Positions 43,535 to 53,803 are shown, counted from the stretch's first letter. The stretch is 64,000 nucleotides of DNA from Lichenifustis flavocetrariae (GCF_026130545.1 NZ_JAMOIM010000017.1:62001-126000), one strand, 5' to 3'. Numbers and translations are program-made. The notes: generated from the letters alone by a model not told the origin.

Positions 43535-44532
43535 GCCTCTCCGAGGACGATATCATCGCCACCCTGTTCGCCCCGATGGCGGGACCGGGAGGATTTGGAT
43601 TGCGCGATGATGCGGCCGTGGTCTCGCTCCGGCCGGACGAGGATCTGGTGGTGACGGTCGACGCGTTGGTGGAGGGCGTGCATTTTTTTCCCGACGATCC
43701 GCCCGAGGCAATCGCCGTGAAGGCCCTCGGCGTGAACCTGTCGGATCTGGCCGCCAAAGCGGCCGAGCCCACCGGCTTTCTTCTCGCCCTGGCACTGCAT
43801 GACCGCCACCCTGCGGAGTGGCTGGCACGTTTCGCAGAGGGGCTGCGGGCCGCGGCCGAAATGCACGGCTGTCCGCTTCTCGGCGGCGACACCGTACGGA
43901 CCCCCGGGCCGCTCACTCTCTCCATCACCGCCTTCGGGACAGTGCCTCGTGGCCGTATGCTGCCCCGAACGGGGGCCCAGCCTGGCGATCTCATCTATGT
44001 GTCGGGGACGATCGGTGATGCCGCCCTCGGCCTCACGCTGCGCTTGAACGACGACCCGCCTGCCCTTGGAAGCATTCTCCGCGCGGGGATGCAGGCGGAA
44101 GACCTCGCCCACCTCGGCGACCGTTACCTGCGACCGCGGCCCCGCCTCGCGCTCCGGGGCGCGCTTCGAGATCATGCGCATGCGGGGATGGACGTCTCCG
44201 ACGGTCTTGTGGGCGACCTTCGCAAGATGCTGCGGGTGGCCCGCGTGGGCGGCAGCATCGATACCGCGCGCATTCCTCTGTCTGCTGCGGCACAGCACGC
44301 TGTTGCCATCGATCGGCGAGCCTTTGAGACGGCGGTCACGGGCGGTGACGACTACGAGATCCTCGCCACTGTCGCACCGGATCATGCTTTGCTTTTCGAG
44401 CGGGCGGCCGCAGAGGCAGGAGAACGGGTCACACGGATCGGCCAAGTTCTTGCTGGTTCGGATGAGGTCCTGTTTCATGACCTGAGCGGCTCTTCACTCA
44501 CCTTCGACCGAGGCTCATTCCAACATTTCTGA
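43531..44532 (+). CDS. thiL: Thiamine-monophosphate kinase
   Basis: 333 residues from GTG 43531, overlapping the dnaE stop. It phosphorylates thiamine-P to thiamine-PP, the cofactor of the ThDP enzyme at 46031. The AIRS-family pattern shows LRDDAAVV, TVDALVEGVHFF, KALGVNLSDLAA and LLGGDTVRTPG (Mg-ATP contacts). In many relatives thiL follows nusB; here it follows dnaE. Confidence 0.93.
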   Translation: MSLSEDDIIATLFAPMAGPGGFGLRDDAAVVSLRPDEDLVVTVDALVEGVHFFPDDPPEAIAVKALGVNLSDLAAKAAEPTGFLLALALHDRHPAEWLARFAEGLRAAAEMHGCPLLGGDTVRTPGPLTLSITAFGTVPRGRMLPRTGAQPGDLIYVSGTIGDAALGLTLRLNDDPPALGSILRAGMQAEDLAHLGDRYLRPRPRLALRGALRDHAHAGMDVSDGLVGDLRKMLRVARVGGSIDTARIPLSAAAQHAVAIDRRAFETAVTGGDDYEILATVAPDHALLFERAAAEAGERVTRIGQVLAGSDEVLFHDLSGSSLTFDRGSFQHF

Positions 44533-44834
44533 CATCGAAACTGCGTTATGCTCCTGAGCGGAACGCGCTGCGGTTCTTTTGCAAGCGCCAGGCATGTCTG
44601 ATCCTCAGAATGGTTCGGCAAGTCAAACGATAGACTGCCCGATGCGCCAAGGGCTTCGGCAAAGGTCGAAAGCCCAATAGTTCGTTCATTGTCCGGCAAG
44701 GCTAAGGATCATTTTCTCCGGCTCATTAAGGTTGCTGCAGCGCGAACCTGCCACCAATGAGCTTCCGTCGGCCCCGAAAGTCCTGTGGACGAAGGGCCAA
44801 TCGGAACATCGGCTGCTCCAAAAGGATGTCGACG
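44533..44834. other. Intergenic region thiL - diguanylate cyclase
   Basis: 302 bases. A 74-codon minus-strand frame (44475-44699) overlaps the thiL end but has no ribosome site and no recognisable features. I see no hairpin with a U-tract and no RNA motif. Confidence 0.5.
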
Positions 44835-45992
44835 ATGCTCGTCAAGTTGTTCGATCAGGGTCCGGTTCCGACTTCTGTGTACGAAGACATGATTGCTTCC
44901 CTCTACAGCAATCTCGCGTCCGTATTGGTCTTGGGTCTTCTCCAGGTGGTGGCTTGCGCCATTGCGGCCGGACGTCTGGCGGACGTCATCCTGGTCGAGC
45001 TTGTGTTTCTGGGGCTTCTCGCATTGGCAGCCCGTGTCGGTGTCATTCTGTTCTACAAATCCGCTTGTCCCACCGACCCGGATCGCAAGACCTTGAGCGC
45101 GTGGGAGACGCGGTATGTGGTGGCCAGCGCGGCAGGAGCGGCCGTGCTTGGTGCCGCCGGCATGCGAATCGCCATGAGCCAAGACCCGACCTCCGAGCTC
45201 ATGTGGTTCTTGGCCCTGTTCAGCGTCCTGGTGGACTCAGTCGCTCGGGTCTCGGGCCGCGTGGGGCCAGCTCTCTACCCGTTAGCATGTGCGGCCGCTC
45301 CGCCTCTCTTCGTACTCCTGATCCGGAACGACCTCGTTCATCTGACCTTTGCAGGCATTTTGGCGACCAACATCTCGATCGCTGTGCGGATCGTGGTGTC
45401 GAATGCCCGAGTTCGGACCCAGTTGATGGGCGATGCTCGATCGTTCGCCTTGCAGGCCAACGCCGATCCTCTGACCCGCCTCCCCAACCGACTGTCCCTG
45501 AACCGATTTCTGGAGCAGACGCTCGCGCGCCTGGAGCCGGAACGTTCGGTCGCCGTGCATTGCCTGGATCTGGATTGGTTCAAGGAAGCCAATGATCGTT
45601 ACGGGCACGCAGTCGGCGATGGACTTCTGGAGGCCTTTGCGACACGCGTCCGAATGAGCTTGCGACTTGGCGATATGCTTGCCCGCGTGGGCGGGGATGA
45701 GTTCGTCATCGTGCAATGCGGCCTTCGGCAGGAACTGGAGGCGGCTCAGTTGGCCCAACGCATCATCGGGCTCATAACAGAGCCGTTTGACATCCAAGGC
45801 CAACAAATCTCGCTTGGGGTCAGCATCGGCATCGCGCTCGCGTCTACGCCGGCCGCCATCCCCCACGCTCTGTTGGCTCAGGCCGATAGCGCGCTGTATC
45901 GCACCAAGCGGCGTAGCCGCAATGACTTCTCGATTGCTGAAGATGAACCCGATCATCGCCCCACCGCGACGGCACTGGCCTCCGTGGCGTGA
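44835..45992 (+). CDS. Membrane-bound diguanylate cyclase (GGDEF)
   Basis: 385 residues from ATG 44835 (AAAGGA about nine bases upstream); ATG 44826 and 44757 are alternatives. Around five to six hydrophobic helices in residues 20-200 form a membrane sensor of unknown type. The GGDEF domain follows, with DPLTRLPNRLSL at its start, GGDEF at 286-290 and the product-inhibition site RLGD (277-280) exactly five residues upstream. It should make c-di-GMP, with feedback inhibition. No EAL domain. It appears monocistronic. Confidence 0.92.
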   Translation: MLVKLFDQGPVPTSVYEDMIASLYSNLASVLVLGLLQVVACAIAAGRLADVILVELVFLGLLALAARVGVILFYKSACPTDPDRKTLSAWETRYVVASAAGAAVLGAAGMRIAMSQDPTSELMWFLALFSVLVDSVARVSGRVGPALYPLACAAAPPLFVLLIRNDLVHLTFAGILATNISIAVRIVVSNARVRTQLMGDARSFALQANADPLTRLPNRLSLNRFLEQTLARLEPERSVAVHCLDLDWFKEANDRYGHAVGDGLLEAFATRVRMSLRLGDMLARVGGDEFVIVQCGLRQELEAAQLAQRIIGLITEPFDIQGQQISLGVSIGIALASTPAAIPHALLAQADSALYRTKRRSRNDFSIAEDEPDHRPTATALASVA

Positions 45993-46030
45993 GCCTTAGC
46001 CGAGGCTGATCGAGCGCTTTTCAAACGGGA

Positions 46031-47728
46031 TCAGTTCACGCTGATCGGGACTTCGATCACATTCGGTACCCCTGACGCGATACCTTCTTCGACCGCCCCT
46101 GCGATATCGGAGGCGCGAACGACGCGGCGGCCCGCCACACCCATTGAGGTCGCAAGCGCCAGGAAATCGATCGGAGGGTCGGTGATGTCCATGGCGATGA
46201 AGCGGTTCTTGCGCGGGCTGAGATAGTGCGGCTGCGATTTCGAGAAATTCTTGAGGATGTTGTATTCACGATTGTTCATGACCACGAAGGTCACCGGCAG
46301 TTTCTCATAGGCCGCCGTCCACAAAGCCTGGGGCGAGTAGAGCGAGGCCCCGTCGCCCACGAGCGAGACAACGGGCTGGCGGTCGAGCCCGAGCGACCAG
46401 CCGACCGCGGCCGGCATGCCCCAACCGAGACCTCCTCCACGGCAGGCGGAATATTGCCGGGCCGAGGAGGATTCGAGCAGCGAGCGGACATTGATCATCG
46501 TGGCCGGCGCCTCATCGATGATCGCCACCTGCGGTCCGATCGCCCGCACGACTTCTGAAGCCGCCACGAAAGGCGTCGTTACAGGCGCGTCGAACTCGGC
46601 TCGGGCTCTGTCGCGAAGCGCCGACCGGCGCGCTTCACGGGCCCGCCCCGCCTCATCCCTAAGCGTCGCAATGGCACCGCGGTGGCGGGCCAGCTTGCGG
46701 TCGAGCATCGGCAGGAGAACTTTCAGGGACGCCTTGATGTCCCCCATGCAGGAGAGCGCCGTCGCGTAGGTGCGACCGAGATCGCGCACGTCGGAGGAGA
46801 GCTGGAACACCTGGCAGGACTGCGGCACCGCGGGCCCGTCGGAATACAGGATGGTGATCAGCGATTTGCCCCCAAGAGCGAAGACCGCGTCATAGGGCTC
46901 AAGGATCGCGCGGATCTCGGAGGCCTTGGTGGGCAGGTTGCCGCACCATAGCGGATGCGCAGTCGGGAACGGGATATGAGCGGGCCAGGACGATCCGAAG
47001 ACCGGCGCCCCGAAGACTTCGGCGAGCGCGACCGCCTCGGCGCTGGCCCCCGAAGGTGAGATCTCGTCGCCCGCGATGATGGCGATGCGGCCGGGTTTGA
47101 TGGCCGACAGCCTGTCGGAAAGCACATCGAGCGAGCCCGCGACCGCCGCGCGGTCGATGGTCGACACCTCGGCGATCTCGACCGTGCTCATCTGCTCCAT
47201 GACGTTCATGGGCAGCGACAGGAACACCGGGCCGGAGGGCGCGGCCGTGCAATCATGGAAAGCGCGGCGGATGAGAACGGGGATCTGGTCGGGCGTGATG
47301 ATTTCGGTCGCCCATTTCATGGCCGGGCTGGCGATCCTCACAAGATCGCCGAAGAGCAATGGATCGGTCAGATTGTGCCGCATGTCCTGCTGACCTGCCG
47401 TGACGACCAGCGGCGTGTTCGACACCTGAGCGTTGATCAACGCCCCCATGGCGTGGCCGAGGCCCCCTGCCGTGTGCAGATTGACGAAACCGGGGCGGCC
47501 GGACGCATTGGCATAACCATCCGCCATGGCGACGACACTCGCCTCCTGCAGTCCCCAGATATAACCGATGTCCGGTGCCTCCGTTAGGGCATCCATCAGC
47601 GCAAGCTCGGTCGTGCCAGGGTTGCCGAAGATGTAGCGCACACCCTCGCTGCGCAGCACCTCCAGCATCACGGCCGCGCCCCGGCGCGGCTCGACACTGT
47701 CGAGGGGCGTGATGGTCGTTTGGATCAT
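46031..47728 (-). CDS. ThDP-dependent decarboxylase, benzoylformate-decarboxylase-like
   Basis: 565 residues, three-domain ThDP enzyme: N-terminal PYR domain with the activating Glu E62 (GLQEASVV), middle domain, and C-terminal PP domain with the ThDP motif GDGASLYSPQALWTAAYE...NNREYNIL. The closest named family by pattern is benzoylformate decarboxylase: H85 in NLHTAGG corresponds to its His70. Its Ser26 is Thr39 here and its His281 aligns with Ile293, so the substrate is probably different. GGGAG precedes ATG 47728. No mandelate-pathway genes are near. Acetolactate synthase is less likely. Confidence 0.8.
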   Translation of the reverse strand: MIQTTITPLDSVEPRRGAAVMLEVLRSEGVRYIFGNPGTTELALMDALTEAPDIGYIWGLQEASVVAMADGYANASGRPGFVNLHTAGGLGHAMGALINAQVSNTPLVVTAGQQDMRHNLTDPLLFGDLVRIASPAMKWATEIITPDQIPVLIRRAFHDCTAAPSGPVFLSLPMNVMEQMSTVEIAEVSTIDRAAVAGSLDVLSDRLSAIKPGRIAIIAGDEISPSGASAEAVALAEVFGAPVFGSSWPAHIPFPTAHPLWCGNLPTKASEIRAILEPYDAVFALGGKSLITILYSDGPAVPQSCQVFQLSSDVRDLGRTYATALSCMGDIKASLKVLLPMLDRKLARHRGAIATLRDEAGRAREARRSALRDRARAEFDAPVTTPFVAASEVVRAIGPQVAIIDEAPATMINVRSLLESSSARQYSACRGGGLGWGMPAAVGWSLGLDRQPVVSLVGDGASLYSPQALWTAAYEKLPVTFVVMNNREYNILKNFSKSQPHYLSPRKNRFIAMDITDPPIDFLALATSMGVAGRRVVRASDIAGAVEEGIASGVPNVIEVPISVN

Positions 47729-47818
47729 GGCAGTCTCCCGCCCTGCATGAAGGCCCGTGGCGCCGTGGATCGCGGCAGCATGACGCCCACCCGGGTTGCC
47801 GTCAAAGGGTGAAGCGCG

Positions 47819-48235
47819 TCAACCGCCGAAGCGCTTCTCGCCATAGTCGAACACGTCCCCACCGACGACGACAAGAACCCCCAGAGCCGTGAGACCAAGT
47901 CCGGTCAGGAAGAGCCGGACCGCTCCGTTATAGCGCGCGAGCAACAGCGACTGGATCGACAGCAGCCGCGCCAAGGCCACGATCTGACAGGAGCTCCCGA
48001 GAACGATCGCAGACAGAGCGACGATGTCGAAACGGTGCCAAGCGCCGGGCAATTCGGCCCAGCGCGTGAGAAAGCTCAGAGAAAAGCCGATGACGACGCT
48101 AAAGGCCGTGAGCGAGCCGTTGCGAAACGTGGACTCGATTCGCGGCGCAGGCTGGCCTTGCGGGTCCCGATCAGCCCGATCAAGAAAAGGATCCTGAGTT
48201 TCCACGATACGGCCCCTCCCCCCGAGATCACCCAA
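47819..48235 (-). CDS. Hypothetical three-helix membrane protein
   Basis: 138 residues. An N-terminal polar region (1-40, with several acidic residues), then hydrophobic segments at about 42-58, 68-88 and 104-125. The shape fits small DUF-type membrane proteins of Hyphomicrobiales; not recognised further. It is divergent from hppA with about 180 bases between the two starts. The start codon is not securely fixed. Confidence 0.55.
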   Translation of the reverse strand: MGDLGGRGRIVETQDPFLDRADRDPQGQPAPRIESTFRNGSLTAFSVVIGFSLSFLTRWAELPGAWHRFDIVALSAIVLGSSCQIVALARLLSIQSLLLARYNGAVRLFLTGLGLTALGVLVVVGGDVFDYGEKRFGG

Positions 48236-48415
48236 TGGGGCATTCCAGACGTCGCAGGCGGCGGCTTAACCGGTGGGTTCGGCGCGGACGTCGCCCCGCG
48301 AGATGCTGCGTTGCGGATGCGCCGGCTTTCTGCCACATCTTTCGTGGCGGGACCCACAAACGTTCATAAAGATAAGGTCTCGCGCGAGGAAACCCCAACC
48401 GAGGCGAGCATCATA

Positions 48416-50551
48416 GTGTCACTTTGGCTCATCATCATTGCCGGGCTTCTTGCCGTCGTCTACGGCGGCATAACGGTTCAACAAGTCCTCGCCGCCGATG
48501 CCGGCACGGCCCGGATGCGAGAGATTGCAGGCGCCATCGCCGAGGGTGCGCAAGCCTACCTCCGGCGGCAATACGCGACGATCGGCATCGTCGGCGTCGT
48601 CATCTTCGTCATCCTCGGTCTGCTTCTGTCCTGGCCAGTGGCCATCGGCTTTCTGATCGGCGCCGTCCTGTCGGGCGCCGCCGGCTTCATCGGCATGAAC
48701 GTCTCGGTCCGGGCGAATGTACGTACGGCTCAGGCTGCGACACGCTCGCTCGCGGGCGGGCTCGAAATCGCCTTCAAGGCCGGCGCTGTCACCGGGATGC
48801 TGGTGGCAGGATTGGCGCTCCTCGGCGTCGCCGGCTATTTCGCGGTTCTGACCGGCCCGATGGGCGTGCCGCCCGGTAGTCGCGAAGTGATCGACTCGCT
48901 GGTGGCGCTCGGTTTCGGAGCCTCGCTCATCTCCATTTTTGCCCGCCTCGGCGGCGGGATCTTCACCAAGGGCGCCGATGTGGGTGCCGACCTCGTCGGC
49001 AAGGTCGAGGCGAACATCCCGGAGGATGATCCGCGCAATCCGGCCACGATCGCCGACAATGTGGGCGACAATGTCGGCGACTGCGCCGGCATGGCGGCCG
49101 ACCTGTTCGAGACCTATGCGGTGACGGTCGTGGCCACGATGGTCTTGGCCTCGATTTTCTTCGCCGGCCAAGCCGTGTTGGGCTCGGCGCTGGTTTATCC
49201 GCTCGCAATCTGCGGCACCTGCATCGTGACGTCGATCATCGGCACCTATTTCGTGAAGCTCGGGCGGAACGGTTCCATCATGGGCGCCCTCTACAAAGGG
49301 CTCATCGTGACCGGAGCCCTGTCGATCGTCGGCCTGGCTGTCTCCACGCACCTCATGATCGGCTGGGGCGAGATTGGGCAGGTCGCAGGTCGCAGCATCA
49401 CCGGCCTCAACCTCTTCTACTGCGGGTTGATCGGGCTCTTGGTCACCGGTCTCATCGTGGTGATCACGGAATATTACACCGGCACTGGAAAGCGACCGGT
49501 CGTCTCGATCGCGCAGGCCTCAGTCGCGGGTCACGGCACCAACGTCATCCAGGGTCTTGCGATCTCACTCGAATCGACCGCATTGCCGGCGCTCGTGATC
49601 GTCGGCGGGATTATCGGCACCTCACAGCTGGCGGGCCTGTTCGGCACCGCGATCGCAGTCACCACCATGCTGGGTCTCGCCGGCATGATTGTGGCGCTCG
49701 ATGCCTTCGGACCCGTGACCGACAACGCCGGCGGCATCGCGGAAATGGCGGGCCTCCCCAAGGAGGTGCGGCACGCGACCGACGCCCTCGATGCGGTCGG
49801 CAACACCACGAAGGCCGTCACGAAAGGCTATGCGATCGGCTCGGCGGGCCTCGGCGCGCTCGTGCTGTTCGCCGCCTATTCGAACGATCTCACCTACTTC
49901 ACCCAACACGGCGACACGTTCCACTATTTCGCCGATGTCGGGACTGTCACGTTCGACCTGTCGAACCCCTACGTCGTCGCTGGCCTGATCTTCGGGGGAA
50001 TGATCCCCTATCTGTTCGGCGGCATCGCGATGACGGCCGTCGGGCGCGCGGCCGGCGCGGTGGTCGAAGAGGTGCGGCGGCAGTTTCGCGAGAAACCCGG
50101 CATCATGGCCGGCACCGACCGGCCGGATTATGGGCGCGCCGTCGACATGCTGACCAAGGCGGCAATCCGCGAGATGATCCTTCCGTCGCTCCTGCCGGTG
50201 CTGGCGCCGTTCGTGGTCTATTACGGCGTTCTGCTTCTGTCAGGATCGAAGGCGAGCGGGTTCGCGGCCCTTGGGGCCTCACTTCTCGGCGTCATCGTCA
50301 ACGGGTTGTTCGTCGCCATTTCCATGACCTCCGGCGGGGGTGCCTGGGACAATGCCAAAAAAAGTTTCGAGGACGGCTTTGTCGACAAGGACGGGGTTCG
50401 TCATCTGAAAGGCTCAGACGCCCACAAGGCATCGGTCACTGGTGATACTGTCGGCGACCCCTACAAGGACACGGCGGGTCCCGCCGTCAATCCTGCCATC
50501 AAGATCACCAACATCGTGGCCCTCCTGCTGCTGGCGATCCTGGCGCACTGA
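48416..50551 (+). CDS. hppA: Membrane-bound proton-translocating pyrophosphatase
   Basis: 711 residues from GTG 48416; the frame stays open upstream but codes for low-quality protein, and relatives begin near here. About 16 membrane helices. The substrate motif [11 protein letters not shown] is at 188-198, followed by [26 protein letters not shown] (in parts). K466 in [10 protein letters not shown] marks the K+-independent subfamily (Ala in K+-dependent enzymes). It couples PPi hydrolysis to proton export. A strong terminator follows. Confidence 0.95.
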   Translation: MSLWLIIIAGLLAVVYGGITVQQVLAADAGTARMREIAGAIAEGAQAYLRRQYATIGIVGVVIFVILGLLLSWPVAIGFLIGAVLSGAAGFIGMNVSVRANVRTAQAATRSLAGGLEIAFKAGAVTGMLVAGLALLGVAGYFAVLTGPMGVPPGSREVIDSLVALGFGASLISIFARLGGGIFTKGADVGADLVGKVEANIPEDDPRNPATIADNVGDNVGDCAGMAADLFETYAVTVVATMVLASIFFAGQAVLGSALVYPLAICGTCIVTSIIGTYFVKLGRNGSIMGALYKGLIVTGALSIVGLAVSTHLMIGWGEIGQVAGRSITGLNLFYCGLIGLLVTGLIVVITEYYTGTGKRPVVSIAQASVAGHGTNVIQGLAISLESTALPALVIVGGIIGTSQLAGLFGTAIAVTTMLGLAGMIVALDAFGPVTDNAGGIAEMAGLPKEVRHATDALDAVGNTTKAVTKGYAIGSAGLGALVLFAAYSNDLTYFTQHGDTFHYFADVGTVTFDLSNPYVVAGLIFGGMIPYLFGGIAMTAVGRAAGAVVEEVRRQFREKPGIMAGTDRPDYGRAVDMLTKAAIREMILPSLLPVLAPFVVYYGVLLLSGSKASGFAALGASLLGVIVNGLFVAISMTSGGGAWDNAKKSFEDGFVDKDGVRHLKGSDAHKASVTGDTVGDPYKDTAGPAVNPAIKITNIVALLLLAILAH

Positions 50552-50561
50552 CACGAGGCCC

Positions 50562-50609
50562 GGAGCAACAAAAAAGGGCCGGACTCGATCCGGCCTTTTT
50601 TGTTGCTCC
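50562..50609. terminator. Strong bidirectional terminator between hppA and bamE
   Basis: A stem of about 20 bp (50562-50582 with 50590-50609) whose core is GGGCCGG/CCGGCC flanked by A6 on the left and T6 on the right. It ends hppA rightward and bamE leftward; both genes converge here. Confidence 0.92.
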
Positions 50610-50620
50610 TTTGGACAGAC

Positions 50621-51109
50621 TTACGAACTGAAGCGCAGCAGCGAGCGGAAGAGGTTCTTGAGGAAGCCCTGTTCGGCGCCACCGGTCGGCGTCGTGCGGC
50701 TGACGATATCGATGACGCGGCCGTCCTCGATGCCGTAGTTGGCCACGCGCGTGACGGTTTTCTTCTTATCGAAGTAGATCGCAACGATGTGTTGGTCCGT
50801 CACTTCGGGCGGTGAAAATGCAAGAGGCCGGTCGATCTTTTGACTGATGTAATACCAGGCGTCACCGCCAACGGTCGAGGTCGTCGACGGCGTGCCAAGA
50901 TCGGTCAACACGGTCTGGGCCGGCGTTCCTGGCTTCAGCTGTCCGAGCGCGTAGGCGTCGACCACATAGCCACGCTGCACCTCGCCGTCGTAGCCGAGAC
51001 ATCCGCCCAGGCCAGCGACAAGCCCGGCCATCCCGACCCAGCGGCCGACTTGCAGCATTTTCGTCTTGGCGCGCCGCACGTGGCCCGCATCACCAAAGAT
51101 CGCACTCAC
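50621..51109 (-). CDS. bamE: Outer membrane protein assembly factor BamE (lipoprotein)
   Basis: 162 residues from GTG 51109, with AGGAGA eight bases upstream. A long n-region leads to the signal and lipobox LVAGLGGC (C37 lipidated). The BamE fold follows: GYVVDAYALGQLKPGTPAQTVLTDLGTPS, then YYISQKIDRP and a C-terminal strand. It is part of the BAM complex that inserts beta-barrels. It is divergent from the CBP3-like gene, as in many alphaproteobacteria. Confidence 0.93.
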   Translation of the reverse strand: MSAIFGDAGHVRRAKTKMLQVGRWVGMAGLVAGLGGCLGYDGEVQRGYVVDAYALGQLKPGTPAQTVLTDLGTPSTTSTVGGDAWYYISQKIDRPLAFSPPEVTDQHIVAIYFDKKKTVTRVANYGIEDGRVIDIVSRTTPTGGAEQGFLKNLFRSLLRFSS

Positions 51110-51320
51110 CGTCGTGTCTCCTGGCGAAGGACCGGCGAGGTCCGGCCGATAAGTTGACTGCGGGCTTCACCCCGATTGCCGGGCCAGGACGCCGGTGCGG
51201 CCTGTCCAGAGCGCCTGCCGATTTTTCTTGCATCCGAGCGAGGCGATGCCTAACCCCCGGAGTGTGGAAAATCAAGCTTGCGCCGAGCCTATGCCACCGG
51301 CGGCTCCTGACGGACACCGA

Positions 51321-51866
51321 ATGCGTTTTCTTTTCGCGCGTGCAAGCGCGACACCGCTGCAGGCCGCCGCAGATCGTATGCACGATGCGCTGGTCCACCA
51401 GATCCGCACGCCATTCTTCTACACGGACCTCCATGTGCCCGACACGTTCGAGGGCCGTTTCGACCTGCTGGTTCTTCATGCCGCCCTGGTGCTGCGACGG
51501 TTGCGCGACCTGGGCCCGGACGGACAGTCGCTGGCGCAAGCGCTGGTCGACCTGATGTTCACCAGATTCGACGTGGCCCTCCGCGAACTTGGCGTGAGCG
51601 ATATCGGCGTGCCAAAACGCATGAAGCGCTTGGCCGAAGCGTTCAAGGGCCGCACGGCCGCCTATGAGGATGCCTTGCAAAAGCAGGATGAGCCCGCGCT
51701 CAGAGATGCGATCTGTCGCAACGTCCTGGGCGGCACGTCCGACGGCACCACGCTGTCTCGCTATGCCGGTGCGCTGGAGGCTGCCCTTCAATCCACACCT
51801 ATGCCGGTGCTGCAGCAGCACGGCGGCATCGCTTTTCCCGATCCTGCCCGCTTCGTGAGCCGCTAG
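51321..51866 (+). CDS. Ubiquinol-cytochrome c chaperone (CBP3/UQCC1-like)
   Basis: 181 residues from ATG 51321; further upstream starts (from 51195) lack a ribosome site. The family core is seen in PFFYTDLHVPDTFEGRFDLL, LVDLMFTRFDVALRELGVSD and KRMKRLAEAFKGR, i.e. the region that in yeast Cbp3 helps assemble cytochrome b of complex III. The bacterial protein's function is inferred. It is followed two bases later by yceD. Confidence 0.88.
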   Translation: MRFLFARASATPLQAAADRMHDALVHQIRTPFFYTDLHVPDTFEGRFDLLVLHAALVLRRLRDLGPDGQSLAQALVDLMFTRFDVALRELGVSDIGVPKRMKRLAEAFKGRTAAYEDALQKQDEPALRDAICRNVLGGTSDGTTLSRYAGALEAALQSTPMPVLQQHGGIAFPDPARFVSR

Positions 51867-51867
51867 G

Positions 51868-52413
51868 ATGAACACGCCCCCACGTCTCCTCCCTTTGTCA
51901 CGTCCTTTCGCAGTCGCGGCCTTGCCCAGCGGCGGCCGGAACTTCAAGGTCGAGGCCACCCCGGCCGAGTGCCTTGCCGTCGCTTCGGCCTGCGGCCTCG
52001 TCGCCGTGAAAAGCCTGGTGGCCGAACTCACCGTGATGCCGTCGAGCGCGTCCGTGAACGTCACGGGAATGGTCAAAGCTGTGGTGACGCAGGCCTGCAC
52101 GGTCAGCCTCGATCCCTTCGACGCCGTGGTCGACGAGCCCGTCGATCTGCAATTCATGCCGGAAAGCGGCGTCACGGCATGGATGAAGAAGCACAGTCCC
52201 GATCCGAACGAGGATCTGGCCTATGAGATCGACCCGCCCGACGTGATCGTTGATGGGAAGATCGATCTCGGCGCGGTGGCGACGGAGTTTCTTTCGCTCG
52301 GGCTCGACCCCTACCCGCGCAAACCCGGGGTCGCTTTCGAGCCGGGGCCCGACCAAGCCGAGAAGGATCCCTCGCTATTTGCGGCTCTGGCGCAATGGAA
52401 GAAGCCTGAGTGA
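51868..52413 (+). CDS. yceD: YceD/DUF177 family protein (large-subunit rRNA accumulation)
   Basis: 181 residues. Conserved blocks: VTGMVKAVVTQACTVSLDPFD (C in the centre), DLGAVATEFLSLGLDPYPRKPG and the C-terminal SLFAALAQWKK. YceD/DUF177 proteins are linked to 23S rRNA levels. They normally precede rpmF and plsX; here plsX follows after 298 bases and rpmF is missing from the gap. Confidence 0.9.
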   Translation: MNTPPRLLPLSRPFAVAALPSGGRNFKVEATPAECLAVASACGLVAVKSLVAELTVMPSSASVNVTGMVKAVVTQACTVSLDPFDAVVDEPVDLQFMPESGVTAWMKKHSPDPNEDLAYEIDPPDVIVDGKIDLGAVATEFLSLGLDPYPRKPGVAFEPGPDQAEKDPSLFAALAQWKKPE

Positions 52414-52711
52414 TCGATCGCAACACCTGTGTCACTTTTCCTGCGGCGTGAACAACACACCCCAAGCACCATAGTGATCGCTGAGGCCCAAAAGGGTTTC
52501 AGCGGCGGCTCTTGAGTTCTATGAGGCTCCCGAGTTGCTTGCCGGCGAACTCCCTCTCGCGAGGAGCGACTGCGCCTCGTTGGAGGTCACGACGTCACAA
52601 TTCCGCCTGTCGCTCCAGCGCATCTGAGTTGTTCTGGCTCCGCACAGATGCCCGACTTGGCACAGCTGGAGCCACGGCCGTCGGCCACGATCTGAGGGTG
52701 CGCAATCAACA

Positions 52712-53803
52712 ATGGCCATGATGCCGGAACAAAGACGATCCTCGACGCCTCAGATCCGCATTGCGCTCGACGCGATGGGTGGAGACAATGGTCCCTCCGT
52801 GGTGCTCGCGGGGGCGGCGCGCGTCGCTGCAAAACGGCCTGACGTCACATTCCTGCTGTTCGGCGACAGTGCCCTCGTAGAGCCTTTGCTCAGGAGCCAT
52901 GCGGCCCTGGCCAAAGTCGCGACGGTGCATCATAGCGATGTCGCCATCAAGATGGATGACAAGCCCAGCCAGGCGCTCCGCACGGGACGCCGCGTCTCCT
53001 CCATGTGGATGGCGGTCGAGGCGGTAAAACGTGGCGATGCCGATGTCGCGGTCTCGGCCGGGAACACTGGTGCGCTGATGGCCATGTCGAAGGTCTGTCT
53101 CCGCACGATGCCGCAGATCGACCGCCCGGCGATCGCCGCACTGTGGCCGACCCTGCGAGGACGATCAATCGTGCTTGACGTTGGAGCCACTATCGGGGCG
53201 GACGCCCAACATCTCGTCGACATGGCCATTATGGGCGCCGCCATGGCGTCGATCGTCCTTGGGGTTCCGACCCCCAGCCTGGGACTTCTCAACGTCGGCA
53301 TCGAAGAGATCAAAGGCCTGGAAGAGGTGAAGGCCGCCGGACGCCTCCTGAGGGACGCCGCCCTGCCCCATCTCGACTATCGCGGATTCGTCGAAGGCGA
53401 CGATCTCGGCCGGGGAACAGTCGACGTGGTGGTCACCGAAGGCTTCACGGGAAACATCGCGTTGAAGACCGCGGAAGGGACAGCGAAGCAGATCGCGCAG
53501 TATCTGCGCGACGCCATGGGGGCGAGCCTCCTGTCCAAGCTCGGCTACGTGCTGGCCCGCAAGGCGTTCGATGCCATGCGGGAGAAGATGGACCCGCGGC
53601 GTGTCAATGGCGGCGTCTTTCTCGGCCTCGACGGGCTTGTCATCAAGAGTCATGGTGGCACCGACGGCTTGGGTTTTGCCGGGGCCATCGAGATGGGCTA
53701 TGAGATGGCCCACCATGACCTCCTGAGCAAAATCCGGGAATCGTTGACATTGGCCCAGGAGATCCGAACTCCTGGCGTGAGCCCTGCCGCTGAATCCTCC
53801 TGA
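52712..53803 (+). CDS. plsX: Phosphate acyltransferase PlsX
   Basis: 363 residues from ATG 52712 (ATG 52718 and 52721 also in frame). It makes acyl-phosphate from acyl-ACP for phospholipid synthesis. The hallmark [16 protein letters not shown] is at residues 15-30; [12 protein letters not shown] and [17 protein letters not shown] follow. fabH is 79 bases downstream, the conserved plsX-fabH order. Confidence 0.95.
   Translation: MAMMPEQRRSSTPQIRIALDAMGGDNGPSVVLAGAARVAAKRPDVTFLLFGDSALVEPLLRSHAALAKVATVHHSDVAIKMDDKPSQALRTGRRVSSMWMAVEAVKRGDADVAVSAGNTGALMAMSKVCLRTMPQIDRPAIAALWPTLRGRSIVLDVGATIGADAQHLVDMAIMGAAMASIVLGVPTPSLGLLNVGIEEIKGLEEVKAAGRLLRDAALPHLDYRGFVEGDDLGRGTVDVVVTEGFTGNIALKTAEGTAKQIAQYLRDAMGASLLSKLGYVLARKAFDAMREKMDPRRVNGGVFLGLDGLVIKSHGGTDGLGFAGAIEMGYEMAHHDLLSKIRESLTLAQEIRTPGVSPAAESS

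Noticed and set aside
44475-44699. 74-codon minus-strand frame overlapping the thiL end
   Set aside because: No ribosome site and no recognisable sequence pattern.
52512-52721. 69-codon frame between yceD and plsX, considered as rpmF
   Set aside because: It lacks the N-terminal VPKRKTS-like and Cys features of ribosomal protein L32.
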